Assembly: GCA_965248805.1 (NCBI GenBank)
Contig: CBDFKJ010000003.1
Span: 62,001 to 126,000, forward strand
Direction: 5' to 3'
DNA from: CBDFKJ01 sp965248805
Lineage (GTDB): Bacteria; Pseudomonadota; Alphaproteobacteria; UBA6615
DNA: 64,000 nucleotides
Shown: positions 26,620 through 34,934 of the stretch, piece after piece
Layout of the letters: the number at the start of each line of letters is the position of its first letter
Position numbering within the stretch: position 1 is the stretch's first letter
The notes under the pieces: generated by a model
What the model was told of the DNA's origin: nothing
Databases searched by the model: none
The model's input: only the letters and a program-made list of their open reading frames with translations
Position numbers and translations under genes: made by a program

Positions 26620-26724
26620 GATCGAACTATCTCTAAACATCCGAGCATTTTCGCCATGACCGAGCGACTCCCCTACATAGCTCGTTGGCACAAGAGCGAA
26701 GATGGAGCGCGTCGCCTCCAATAA
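25588..26724 (+). CDS. IS1595 (ISXO2-like) transposase, reading out of the element
   Basis: An N-terminal zinc ribbon (Cys-Pro-Arg-Cys..Cys-Arg-Ala-Cys, about residues 38-62) is followed by an ISXO2-type DDE domain: Val-Asp-Glu-Thr-Tyr-Val-Gly-Gly, Val-Thr-Asp-Asp-Trp-Ser-Gly-Tyr, His-His, and Glu-Phe-Thr-Phe-Arg-Phe-Asn-Arg-Arg. The frame has no stop inside the IS: it leaves through the right inverted repeat after Asn-Arg-Ile-Gly-Thr and ends 35 codons into host DNA. The second copy does the same with a different tail. The DDE domain itself is complete, so the enzyme may be active. Confidence 0.9.
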   Translation: MDVLDRTDLPFPQSLPEFQRLFSDDAACAAYLERARWGDGFACPRCGVVGEPFRIATRPGVLTCRACRRQTGLTVGTVMERSHTPLSTWFWAAYLVASQTPGMSAVQFQRQLGLTRYETAFGILHKLRAGMVRPDQDRIGARAGEHVEVDETYVGGRMRGEGRGVHHKTLVAAAVEVSHREPGTAQDKRKDGRYAGRVRLSVAADRSADSLCGFVENAVMPGSLIVTDDWSGYGSLRTRGYDHHATAECGDPEVAEEFMPIIHLVFSNLKNWLSGIHHGVSAKHLQAYLNEFTFRFNRRFYPFNAFRSLLGIAGEAEAPTYAELYSGEWKHLHVVGVRINRIGTDRTISKHPSIFAMTERLPYIARWHKSEDGARRLQ

Positions 26725-26865
26725 GACTGCATTTCGCGTATTTTCGTCACTTGCCGCACTTACAAAGGCTTGAAACGTTTTCAATGCATTTGCCGATGCT
26801 TATTGACTTTGGCGTGATGTTTCGACACTCGAAATAATCTTCACACCATAGAGTGCCGGTTATTA

Positions 26866-27700
26866 GGCTCCGGACCCATAAATCGCTTGAGCCGACGCGG
26901 CGCGGTGTGATTCACGCTCCCAAACTGCGGGAGTGTTGCGATGGACGATACGTTCTGGCTGAGCGAGGAACAGTTTGCGCGGCTCGTGCCGCATCTGCCG
27001 ACGGATACGCGCGGCAAGCCGAGAGTCGACGACCGCCGCGTTATAAGCGGTATCATCCATGTGTTGAAGTCCGGCGGACGTTGGGTCGATGCGCCGTCCG
27101 TCTATGGCCCGCGCAAGACGCTCTACAATCGCTTCGTGCGGTGGGCGGCCAAAGGCGTGTGGACAGGGATATTCCACGCTCTGGCTTCGGCGGGTGGGCC
27201 GCCGGCGCAAGTGTTGATCGATTCCTCGGCGGTGAAGGCTCATCGCTGCGCCTCGGGCGGCAAAGGGGGGAGCACACGCAGGCCATTGGCCGCTCCCGCG
27301 GCGGGCGCACCACGAAGATCCATGCGCTGACCGATGGCCTCTGCCGCCCGTTCGCCTTCCTGCTGACCGGCGGCCAAGTGGCGGACTGCACAGCGGCCGC
27401 TGCTGGAGCGGATGCCGGCCACCTCGATCCTGACTGGCGACAAGGGCTATGACAGCGACGCCGTTCGCCGCAAGATCGAGAGCAGAGGCGTCGCTCCGAA
27501 CATCCCGCCGAAGGCCAACCGCCGCTGGAAGCCGTGCTTCAGCCCGGCGCTCTATCGCGACCGCAACGCCATCGAGCGCATGTTCGGCCGGCTGAAAGAC
27601 TTCCGCAGAATCGCAACCCGCTATGACCGCCTCGCCCAAAACTTCCTCGCCGCCGTCTGTCTCGCCGCTACCGTCAGCTAATGGTTATGAGTCCGGACCC
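26866..27700 (+). mobile_element. IS5-family (IS427-group) insertion sequence
   Basis: About 835 bp. The ends GGCTCCGGACCCATAA (left) and complement of GGGTCCGGACTCATAA (right) are inverted repeats between TA dinucleotides. Its right end abuts, via the shared TA at 27701-27702, the IS630 derivative at 27703. Confidence 0.85.
26941..27681 (+). pseudogene. IS427-group transposase in three frames
   Basis: Segment one (26941 to about 27275) carries Gly-Gly-Arg-Trp-Val-Asp and the first Asp (Ile-Asp-Ser-Ser). Segment two (to about 27400) has Arg-Gly-Gly-Arg-Thr-Thr-Lys-Ile-His-Ala. Segment three (27412-27681) has Thr-Gly-Asp-Lys-Gly-Tyr-Asp and Arg-Asn-Ala-Ile-Glu-Arg-Met-Phe-Gly-Arg-Leu-Lys-Asp. 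IS427 elements often use one programmed frameshift, which may account for the first change; the second near 27400 looks like damage. Confidence 0.8.
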
Positions 27701-28551
27701 TAGTGGATTGATTCCAACGTTTGGAACCCTCGGTTTCGGGCTGCGATGATGTCGTCGGGGTCGGCTTTCGATATGAATGGCTGTGGGTTGGCCGCATTGT
27801 ATTCGCGGACGAAGCGGTTGATTGCGGCCTGGAGATCGACGACGGAATGGAAGACGCCGTGCTTGAGCCGCCGCCGGGTGAGTTTTGCGAAGAAGCCCTC
27901 GACGGCATTGAGCCACGAGCAGGAGGTCGGTGTGAAGTGGAAAGTCCAGCGCGGATGGCGGGCGAGCCAGGCGCGGACCTTGTCCTTGTTGTGCGCCGCG
28001 TAGTTGTCGACGATCGCGTGGATGGCCTTGTCCGCCGGCACCGTGCGCTCGATGCGGTTGAGGAAGCGGATGAACTCCTGATGGCGGTGGCGCTGCATGT
28101 TCTGGCCGATCACCGTTCCGTCCAGAACGTTGAGCGCCGCAAACAGCGTGGTCGTGCCGTGCCGTTTGTAGTCATGGTGCCGGCGCGTCCCTTCTTCATC
28201 GGCAGACCGGCGGTCGAGCGCCTGGATCTGTGACTTCTCATCGATCGACAACACCACCGCATGGGCCGGCGGGTCGACATACAGGCCGACGATATCGGTG
28301 AGTTTCTCGGCGAAGGCAGGGTCGGTCGACAGCTTGAAGTTGCGCCAGCGGTGCGGGCTGAGACCGTGAGCCTTCCAGATCGCCTGCACCGTCGAGGCGG
28401 CAATACCGGCCGCCCTGGCGATCGCGCGCAACGTCCAGTGGGTCGCCTCAAACGGCGGCGGTTGCTGCGTCAGGCGCACGATCTCGGCGACACGATCGAG
28501 CGGGACCGGCGCCTTGCCGGGCGCATACCACAGCAAAATACGGAATCCCAA
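27700..28551 (-). CDS. N-terminally truncated IS630 transposase (283 codons)
   Basis: Translation could start at a TTG (28551). The product lacks the first HTH domain of the 360-residue enzyme but keeps a second helical DNA-binding segment and the full DDE domain (Ser-Ile-Asp-Glu-Lys; Ile-Val-Asp-Asn-Tyr; Ala-Val-Glu-Gly-Phe). It may be inactive, or act as an inhibitor or partner of the intact enzyme. Confidence 0.75.
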   Translation of the reverse strand: MGFRILLWYAPGKAPVPLDRVAEIVRLTQQPPPFEATHWTLRAIARAAGIAASTVQAIWKAHGLSPHRWRNFKLSTDPAFAEKLTDIVGLYVDPPAHAVVLSIDEKSQIQALDRRSADEEGTRRHHDYKRHGTTTLFAALNVLDGTVIGQNMQRHRHQEFIRFLNRIERTVPADKAIHAIVDNYAAHNKDKVRAWLARHPRWTFHFTPTSCSWLNAVEGFFAKLTRRRLKHGVFHSVVDLQAAINRFVREYNAANPQPFISKADPDDIIAARNRGFQTLESIH

Positions 28552-28580
28552 TTCGAACTCTTTCGTTCCGATCCCTCCAC
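27703..28580 (-). mobile_element. IS630 deletion derivative (878 bp), copy A
   Basis: Same right end as the full element, but the left end reads GTGGAGGGATCGG instead of GTGGATTGATCGG, and 256 bp of the 5' coding region are missing. TA flanks are at 27701-27702 and 28581-28582. It shares its structure exactly with 43648-44525, so the deletion predates at least one transposition. Confidence 0.92.
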
Positions 28581-28599
28581 TAGTAGACCCAACACAACT

Positions 28600-29889
28600 G
28601 GAGACCTCCAACAACCGGGGGATTTGACGAAGATTTTGGTGTGCTGTCCGACTTTCGCTGAGATCGGCGGTGTTGACGTCCGCAACCATCCGCCGTTTCG
28701 TTCTCGGCGGAGGGTTTTGGCGCTATTCAGGCGGACTCATACCATGGCGGCCCTGCGCTCATGGAAGATCAGACGCTGGAAATTGTAAGCCAGGTTGGCG
28801 AGGCCGATCTTGGCCTCCGCCCGCTTGAGCCCGATGGTACGGATGAAAAGGCCCATGCGATCCTTCTGCTGGGCGAAGACGTGCTCCACATGCGCACGGA
28901 CCGCTGACTTGCGGGCATTGGCCTGGGCGGTCGCCTTGGGCATGGCCCGGCCCGGCGGCTTCTTGCGGTGGATGTGGGAGACCCGACCCTTGCCGGCCAG
29001 CCACGCCTCGTTGGCCTTCGAGCGATAGGCGCTGTCAGCCCACACGCCGGCGGCCAGATTGTCGCCGGTGACGAGCTGACGCAACATCTTGCCGTCATGG
29101 CGGGCGGCATCGGTCACAGCCGAGCTGCGGATGAAGCCGTAGGCCCGATCGATGACGACATGATTCTTGTAGCCGAACACCGGGATCGCGATGTCGGGCA
29201 TGCGCCGTTGCGACCCGGCGGGGTTCTTGCACCGCCCGGTCTTCACCGTCCACCGCGCATCCGTGTCCTTCTGCGCCGCCTTGGCTGGCTGATCGGGCCA
29301 GACCTCGGACGCGCTCTTGCCCGCCTTGATCGCCCGCTTCTCGTCATCGCTGTGGCGCTGCTTGGGCGCCGATACCAACGTCGCATCGACGATCTGCCCG
29401 CCCATCGCCAGATAGCCGCACCGGCGCAATTCGCCATCGAAGGCGGCAAACAGCTTATCCATCGCCCCGGCCCGGACCAGACGCTCGCGAAAGGTCCAGA
29501 TGGTGTTCCGGTCCGGCGTCGGCGCTCCGAGATCGAAGCCTAGGAAGCGAAGCCAGCTCAAGCGATCGCGGATCAGAAACTCCATCCGCTCGTCACTCAC
29601 CGTGTGCCGCGCGGCCAGGATCAGAACCTTGAGCATCGCCACCGCATCGTAGGCCGGGCGGCCACCTTTCGATCCGTCCGAATAGCCCAGCGCCGCCTCA
29701 AGCGGCGCGCGGAAAATCTCGAAGTCGACGACCTTTGCCAGCACCTCCAACGGATCACCCGTCGCCGAAAGCTTTCGAAGATGATCCGGTAAGCCGAACA
29801 GACCAGCCTGCCTCATCAATACCTCCTCAAACCGAACCGCCGTAGAGAATCACAACGAGGCAAAATTCACGAGGTAAATGGAGGCGTCC
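28600..29889 (-). mobile_element. IS5-family insertion sequence, copy 1
   Basis: 1290 bp; ends GGAGACCTC and complement of GGACGCCTC; flanked by AACT repeats (28596-28599, 29890-29893). Nearly identical to 53625-54915. Confidence 0.9.
28737..29816 (-). CDS. IS5-family transposase, intact
   Basis: 359 residues from the ATG at 29816, preceded by GAGGAGG. The N-terminal DUF772-like region (Gly-Gly-Arg-Pro-Ala-Tyr-Asp-Ala-Val-Ala-Met-Leu-Lys) is followed by the DDE core: Ile-Val-Asp-Ala-Thr-Leu-Val, Trp-Ala-Asp-Ser-Ala-Tyr-Arg-Ser, and Val-Glu-His-Val-Phe-Ala with the catalytic Glu. Length is normal for the subgroup, and no lesion is seen. Confidence 0.9.
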   Translation of the reverse strand: MRQAGLFGLPDHLRKLSATGDPLEVLAKVVDFEIFRAPLEAALGYSDGSKGGRPAYDAVAMLKVLILAARHTVSDERMEFLIRDRLSWLRFLGFDLGAPTPDRNTIWTFRERLVRAGAMDKLFAAFDGELRRCGYLAMGGQIVDATLVSAPKQRHSDDEKRAIKAGKSASEVWPDQPAKAAQKDTDARWTVKTGRCKNPAGSQRRMPDIAIPVFGYKNHVVIDRAYGFIRSSAVTDAARHDGKMLRQLVTGDNLAAGVWADSAYRSKANEAWLAGKGRVSHIHRKKPPGRAMPKATAQANARKSAVRAHVEHVFAQQKDRMGLFIRTIGLKRAEAKIGLANLAYNFQRLIFHERRAAMV

Positions 29890-30091
29890 AACTATCTTCG
29901 TCAAAGATACTTGCACTATTTGCGGAATGGTTGCATCACTTTGCACTTGTAAACAAAATAAAAACGCGAATGCGGTTACTAGGCTAACAATTGCCCCTAA
30001 AACTGTAATCCAAAGCCATCCTTTACTCTCTTTCTCGTTTTCTTTTGCTTCCTCTGAAAAGTCAATCGTGAAGTGCGCCACGCCAGCGTTA

Positions 30092-31225
30092 GTGGATTGA
30101 TCGGAACGAAAGAGTCCGAATTGGGATTCCGTATTTTGCTGTGTTATGCGAATCTGGCGTATGCGCAGTGGAATCTCCTTCACCCTATCCGCCGGCGACC
30201 GTCAGCGATTGCGCGCGGTCGTCGCGGATCCCAAGAGCCCGCAGAAACACGTCTGGCGGGCACATATTGTCCTTCTCAGCAGCGAGGGTCTGGGCACCTC
30301 GGCGATCATGACCGAGACCGGCAAGTCCAAGACCTGCGTGTGGCGCTGGCAAGAGCGGTTCATGCACGAGGGTGTCGGCGGCCTGCTTCGCGACAAGTCC
30401 CGTCCGCCCGGCAAGGCGCCGGTCCCGCTCGATCGTGTCGCCGAGATCGTGCGCCTGACGCAGCAACCGCCGCCGTTTGAGGCGACCCACTGGACGTTGC
30501 GCGCGATCGCCAGGGCGGCCGGTATTGCCGCCTCGACGGTGCAGGCGATCTGGAAGGCTCACGGTCTCAGCCCGCACCGCTGGCGCAACTTCAAGCTGTC
30601 GACCGACCCTGCCTTCGCCGAGAAACTCACCGATATCGTCGGCCTGTATGTCGACCCGCCGGCCCATGCGGTGGTGTTGTCGATCGATGAGAAGTCACAG
30701 ATCCAGGCGCTCGACCGCCGGTCTGCCGATGAAGAAGGGACGCGCCGGCACCATGACTACAAACGGCACGGCACGACCACGCTGTTTGCGGCGCTCAACG
30801 TTCTGGACGGAACGGTGATCGGCCAGAACATGCAGCGCCACCGCCATCAGGAGTTCATCCGCTTCCTCAACCGCATCGAGCGCACGGTGCCGGCGGACAA
30901 GGCCATCCACGCGATCGTCGACAACTACGCGGCGCACAACAAGGACAAGGTCCGCGCCTGGCTCGCCCGCCATCCGCGCTGGACTTTCCACTTCACACCG
31001 ACCTCCTGCTCGTGGCTCAATGCCGTCGAGGGCTTCTTCGCAAAACTCACCCGGCGGCGGCTCAAGCACGGCGTCTTCCATTCCGTCGTCGATCTCCAGG
31101 CCGCAATCAACCGCTTCGTCCGCGAATACAATGCGGCCAACCCACAGCCATTCATATCGAAAGCCGACCCCGACGACATCATCGCAGCCCGAAACCGAGG
31201 GTTCCAAACGTTGGAATCAATCCAC
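30092..31225 (+). mobile_element. IS630-family insertion sequence, intact copy
   Basis: 1134 bp, TA flanks at 30090-30091 and 31226-31227, uninterrupted transposase. It is the only copy of five in the window able to supply a full transposase. Confidence 0.93.
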
Positions 31226-31228
31226 TAG
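30146..31228 (+). CDS. IS630 transposase, intact (360 residues)
   Basis: N-terminal HTH repeats (Thr-Ser-Ala-Ile-Met-Thr-Glu-Thr-Gly-Lys; Ile-Ala-Ala-Ser-Thr-Val-Gln-Ala-Ile-Trp) occupy about the first 170 residues. The DDE_3 domain has Asp in Ser-Ile-Asp-Glu-Lys-Ser, Asp in Ile-Val-Asp-Asn-Tyr-Ala-Ala-His, and Glu in Leu-Asn-Ala-Val-Glu-Gly-Phe-Phe. The reading frame runs to a TAG formed at the right inverted repeat/TA junction (31226-31228). It probably mobilises the four defective relatives in trans. Confidence 0.92.
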   Translation: MRIWRMRSGISFTLSAGDRQRLRAVVADPKSPQKHVWRAHIVLLSSEGLGTSAIMTETGKSKTCVWRWQERFMHEGVGGLLRDKSRPPGKAPVPLDRVAEIVRLTQQPPPFEATHWTLRAIARAAGIAASTVQAIWKAHGLSPHRWRNFKLSTDPAFAEKLTDIVGLYVDPPAHAVVLSIDEKSQIQALDRRSADEEGTRRHHDYKRHGTTTLFAALNVLDGTVIGQNMQRHRHQEFIRFLNRIERTVPADKAIHAIVDNYAAHNKDKVRAWLARHPRWTFHFTPTSCSWLNAVEGFFAKLTRRRLKHGVFHSVVDLQAAINRFVREYNAANPQPFISKADPDDIIAARNRGFQTLESIH

Positions 31229-32277
31229 TTCATCAATTTGAGTTGCAGTACTTTCTTCAGCGATCTTGCGCAGTCCAGAAACTAAATCGTTCTCGGCCAT
31301 TCTTCGCCCTTTCATACTTGGGCAGCTGCGAAAGCGAAAATTACTTTGAGAGGGTATTCAACGTCCGGCAGGAACCATCGTCCTTGGCATCCGATTTTAT
31401 CCTATTCTTGTAATTTGCGCCACAAACGCTTGTCGCGGGCGGCCGTCCAGATGCGCGGATCGTCGACTCCGCGAAGCTCGTCATAGGCGCGGCTGACATT
31501 GAACGGCAGGCAGTGCTCGAAGATCACCCAGTTACCATATTTCCCGCGCAACCCGGCATGGGCCCGATCGAACACCTGCTTCAGGCCTTCGTCTCGCGTC
31601 ACGCCCGCGCGCACTTGGCGCAACAGGTCTGAGACGAAAGCCGCGGTTGACTCCATCGCGGTCCGACACGCGGCCGGCGTGGTCAGCGCCGGCCCGCGTC
31701 CAGGCACCAGCTTGCGCGGCTTAAGCGCGGCAAGGGCCTTCAATGTCTTCCGCCAGTCGCGCAAATAGGCATCCCCGCAATAGGGCGCCGCGCTCTTCTC
31801 CACCAGATCGCCTGCGAACAGAACGCGTTCCTTAGGCAGCCAGACAACCGTGTCGCCCTTGGTGTGTCCGCGTCCAAGATGGGCGATCCGCACTTCGCGT
31901 CTACCCAAAAACAGCGTCAGCGCGCCGCCGAAAACCAGCGTCGGCCAGATCAGTCCGGGCACCGATTCCACAGCACGAAACAACCGTGGGAACCGATCCA
32001 CCTCGCTCTTGAAGTCTTGCGCGCCGCGTTCGCGAATGAGGTCGTGCGTGCCGGCGCTGGCGATGATGTGCTCGGCGCCATAGGCGGAAGCGCCCAGAAC
32101 CCGCACCGCATGGTAGTGGGTGAGAACGAGATACTTGATCGGCTTGTCGGTGACGGATTGGACCCGGCGGATGACGTCCTTGGCCATCACCGGCGTCGCC
32201 TGTGCGTCGATCACCATGACGTCATCGACGCCGACGATGACGCCGGTGTTGGGGTCGCCTTCGGCCGTGTAGGCGTA

Positions 32278-33733
32278 TCAGCCCGGTGATGAAGTCGCGC
32301 TTTGATCAATCGGTTTCGGGGGCGACGATGATGATGATAACGAGCATGGCTGGTTTGCCTTCGATGTTCGCCACGATGGCGATCGCCAGGGCAGCATCGA
32401 ACTGAATAACGAACAAAAGGGTGCTCTTTGCACTCGCAGCCTCCCTCGGCGTGCCTGATCCGAACAGCGCGCGCATCAGAATGCCGAGATTGAACCCGGC
32501 GACATGGATCAGGTAGCGTTTGTGGACGTTCTCGCGCGCCCGCAGCAACGCGCGGCGCATGCCGCCACGGTCGAGGACATGGGCGAAGCTGCGCTCGACC
32601 ATCATCACCGCGCCTGCGCATGGCGTTCCGCGCGACGCCGGACTTCAATCGCGCCCGGTTGGCGTAGACAGCCTGACGTGCCGCCTGGTCGCCATGCCAG
32701 CGCAGATAGCCGTTGGCGGGCTCCGGCTCGGAGATCCGCGTTTTCCAGACGCCGCCGTCGAGGTCTTTCAGCCCCTCGCGTGAATGATAGCCCTTGTCGC
32801 CAACGAGACTGCAGGGCTCTGCCCGTGTTGGAGCCAGACCGACCTCGGCGAGGTTGCGCGCGGCCGCCTCCAGCGTCCCAGGCAAAGTCGTCGTGTCGCC
32901 TTCATCGGCTGGATAGATCGGTGCCGCAACGATGACGCCGGTGTCGAGATCGACCGCGTGCTCGGGCTTGTAGGCCAGATGCGTGGTGCCGTCCTTCATC
33001 CGCGCGATCTTCGCATCAGGATCGGTCGGGCTCGTCCAATCCTTGTTCGAAAGCTTCTTGCCCTTCCGCCGGCGATCGAGCCGGACGAGGTCGTCGATCG
33101 TCGGCGTTTCGACGCCACTCTCCTTCGCCATTTGCGTCAGCATCTCGCGATAGGTCTCGCCGCTATCGCGCCGCACGATGGCTCGCAGGGCGGCGTTGGC
33201 TTCCATCGTCGAGCCGTCGACGCCGATCCGCTCGCCCTTCACCAGACCGCGCGCGGCGACGAGAGCCAGAACCCAGTCGAAAACCTTTTCATGGACCTCG
33301 TGCGGCAGCCGGCCGCGCGTCTTCGACAATCAGGAATGATCGGGAACCTTGTCCCGGTTCGCCAACCGCAGAAACGCGCGAAGCGACAGCGAATCCGAAC
33401 AGCGCCAAGCGATGCCGCGCTCGCTGCCGATGCCCTCGAAATAGCCGATCATGTGCATCCGGAAATAACGCCCCGGCGGCAGCGAAGGAGCCCCCATCCG
33501 AGGTGCGTAGTATGGCTTGCACGTCGCCTCCACGAAGCCGTCAAAGCCAGACTCGGTCAGCAACTCATGCAGCCGGTCGGAAAACGCGTGTCCAGGCGAA
33601 CGCGGCATCTCCGCCCATGTCACCACGAGGTCACCCTGAACCTCGCTCTGTCGTCTCAATGCCATCGCACGACGCCCGTCTAAATCTCTATGTTCAGACA
33701 GAATCAGACACGCCGGACTTCGTCAACGGGCTG
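32278..33733 (-). mobile_element. IS1182-like insertion sequence type A, copy 3 (defective)
   Basis: 1456 bp with GTA flanks (32275-32277, 33734-33736). It differs from copy 2 by an added base near 32604, a nonsense change at 33330 and a 2-bp loss near 33685. Confidence 0.92.
32306..33665 (-). pseudogene. Type-A transposase, nonsense plus frameshift
   Basis: The N-terminal 111 codons (33665-33330) end where the Trp of Asp-His-Ser-Trp-Leu has become TGA. The remainder re-opens from about 33329 and shifts frame near 32604 (an extra base in the Met-Val-Glu-Arg region). Otherwise the sequence is almost identical to copies 1 and 2, so inactivation is recent. Confidence 0.88.
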
Positions 33734-33807
33734 GTAGGCGCCCGTGGCAATTTGATCGAAGCTGACCGTCTTGGCGGCAAGATCGCCGGCGCTGGCGAAG
33801 GCTGCTG

Positions 33808-34863
33808 TCATGCCTCTCCAACGGTTTGCGGACGGTCGTCCTCCAAGCCGGGCACGCCCTTGGTGGTGGAGTACTCGAAATGCAATTCCTCGCCGGGCCG
33901 CACCATGGGGAATATGGCGTGCGCCGCCTGCGCCGCCTCGGCGAAGCCGCTCAGGATCAGCTTCAGCTTGCCCGGGTAGAACGCGATGTCGCCGATCGCG
34001 AACACGCTGGGGAGGCTGGTTTGACAGGTTCCCGGCTCGACCAGAATCAGCCCCTGCCTCAGGCGCAGACCCCAGTCGGCGATGGGGCCCAAGTCCATCG
34101 CCAGGCCATAGAACGGCAGCAGCACATCGGACTCGAGATGATGTTCGTTGCCGTCGAGATCGCGCACGACGACCGCGTTCAGGCGGCCGCCCTGCCCGTC
34201 CAAGGAGGATAGCTGAAACGGGATCTGCAACTGAAGCTTGCCGTCATTGGCCAGCTGATGCAGCCGCGCGATGCTGCCCGGTGCGGCGCGGAACTTGTCT
34301 CGGCGATGCACGACCGTCACGCTGGCGGCTATGTTGTGCAGGCTGAGCGCCCAGTCGACGGCACTGTCGCCGCCGCCGGCAATCACGACACGCTTGCCGC
34401 GCAATTCTTCGGTATTCGTCACGAAATAGCGCACGGCGCCGGTCGCCTCGTAGCCGGCCAAGCCCGGCAGCGGCGGCCGGTTGGGTCCGAACGCACCACC
34501 GCCGGCGGCGATGATCACGGCTCCACAATCGATGACCGCGCGCCCTGATGTCTCAACCAGCCAACGGAACTCGTCGGTTTGCGTTAGCTTCCTGACCGCC
34601 TGGCCGAGATGGAATGTCGGATTGAACGGCGCCGCCTGCCGGTCGAGCCGCTCGACCAGCTTACCGGCGTCGATGCGCGGAATGCCTGGGATGTCGAAGA
34701 TCGGCTTCTGCGGGTAAAGGGCGGAGCACTGCCCACCTGTCATATCGAGAGCATCGACGACGTGACAGTTGAAGCCCAGCATGCCGCACTCGAATATGGC
34801 GAACAGCCCGACCGGACCGGCCCCGATGATGCAAACGTCGGTGAGATGGCGCGCGTCGCTCAT
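33808..34863 (-). CDS. Ferredoxin/flavodoxin-NADP reductase type 2 (thioredoxin-reductase-like flavoprotein)
   Basis: 351 residues. The FAD site Ile-Ile-Gly-Ala-Gly-Pro-Val-Gly starts at about 12; Gly-Gly-Gln-Cys-Ser-Ala-Leu-Tyr-Pro at about 43 is the FNR2 signature. The NADPH site Ile-Ala-Gly-Gly-Gly-Asp-Ser-Ala-Val-Asp-Trp-Ala and the C-terminal Ala-Ile-Gly-Asp-Ile-Ala-Phe-Tyr-Pro-Gly-Lys-Leu-Lys-Leu-Ile are intact. There is no redox Cys pair, separating it from true TrxB. It passes electrons from NADPH to ferredoxin-type partners. It is translationally coupled to the MBL hydrolase and is the only intact member of this cluster. Confidence 0.9.
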   Translation of the reverse strand: MSDARHLTDVCIIGAGPVGLFAIFECGMLGFNCHVVDALDMTGGQCSALYPQKPIFDIPGIPRIDAGKLVERLDRQAAPFNPTFHLGQAVRKLTQTDEFRWLVETSGRAVIDCGAVIIAAGGGAFGPNRPPLPGLAGYEATGAVRYFVTNTEELRGKRVVIAGGGDSAVDWALSLHNIAASVTVVHRRDKFRAAPGSIARLHQLANDGKLQLQIPFQLSSLDGQGGRLNAVVVRDLDGNEHHLESDVLLPFYGLAMDLGPIADWGLRLRQGLILVEPGTCQTSLPSVFAIGDIAFYPGKLKLILSGFAEAAQAAHAIFPMVRPGEELHFEYSTTKGVPGLEDDRPQTVGEA

Positions 34864-34934
34864 GCGCTACTTTTGCCCGGAGTTACTTCCGGCGCCCTAG
34901 GTATGTGCAAACTCGGGGCGGCGCAAGGGTGACG

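Larger units (their letters stand above)
25492..31300 (-). pseudogene. Membrane-protein gene split by five insertion sequences
   Basis: Pieces read in order on the minus strand: 31300-31226, 30091-29890, 28599-28581, 26863-26628 and 25520-25492. Removing each IS with one target repeat rebuilds about 185 codons: a soluble N-terminus (Met-Ala-Glu-Asn-Asp-Leu-Val-Ser-Gly-Leu-Arg), a Glu/Lys-rich segment, two hydrophobic helices (Trp-Ile-Thr-Val-Leu-Gly-Ala-Ile-Val...; Ile-Val-Val-Leu-Gly-Leu-Leu-Ile-Thr-Gly), and a C-terminal block with Phe-Gln-Ala-Phe-Val-Ser-Ala-Ala...Val-Leu-Leu-Glu-Ala-Thr. Two or three one-base shifts are also needed. It resembles a widespread family of hypothetical two-TM proteins; function unknown. 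Confidence 0.65.
31402..33811 (-). pseudogene. MBL-fold metallo-hydrolase, interrupted by type-A IS
   Basis: The N-terminus (33811 to 33734: Met-Thr-Ala-Ala-Phe...Ile-Ala-Thr-Gly-Ala-Tyr) joins the body (32277 to 31402) in frame after removing the IS and one GTA repeat, giving about 318 residues. The body shows Leu-Thr-His-Tyr-His-Ala-Val in place of the usual His-x-His-x-Asp-His, then Gly-Arg-Gly-His-Thr-Lys-Gly-Asp and Phe-Ala-Gly-Asp-Leu-Val, so the metal site departs from the canonical one. The ATG overlaps the stop of the reductase gene (ATGA). MBL hydrolases beside MhpA and DUF2783 suggest an aromatic degradation operon. Confidence 0.85.

Noticed and set aside
30092..31225. Programmed frameshift as the normal mode of this IS630
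   Set aside because: The copy at 30146-31228 is a single uninterrupted 360-codon frame, so frameshifting is not required for the ancestral element, though the heptamer variant may still be of interest.
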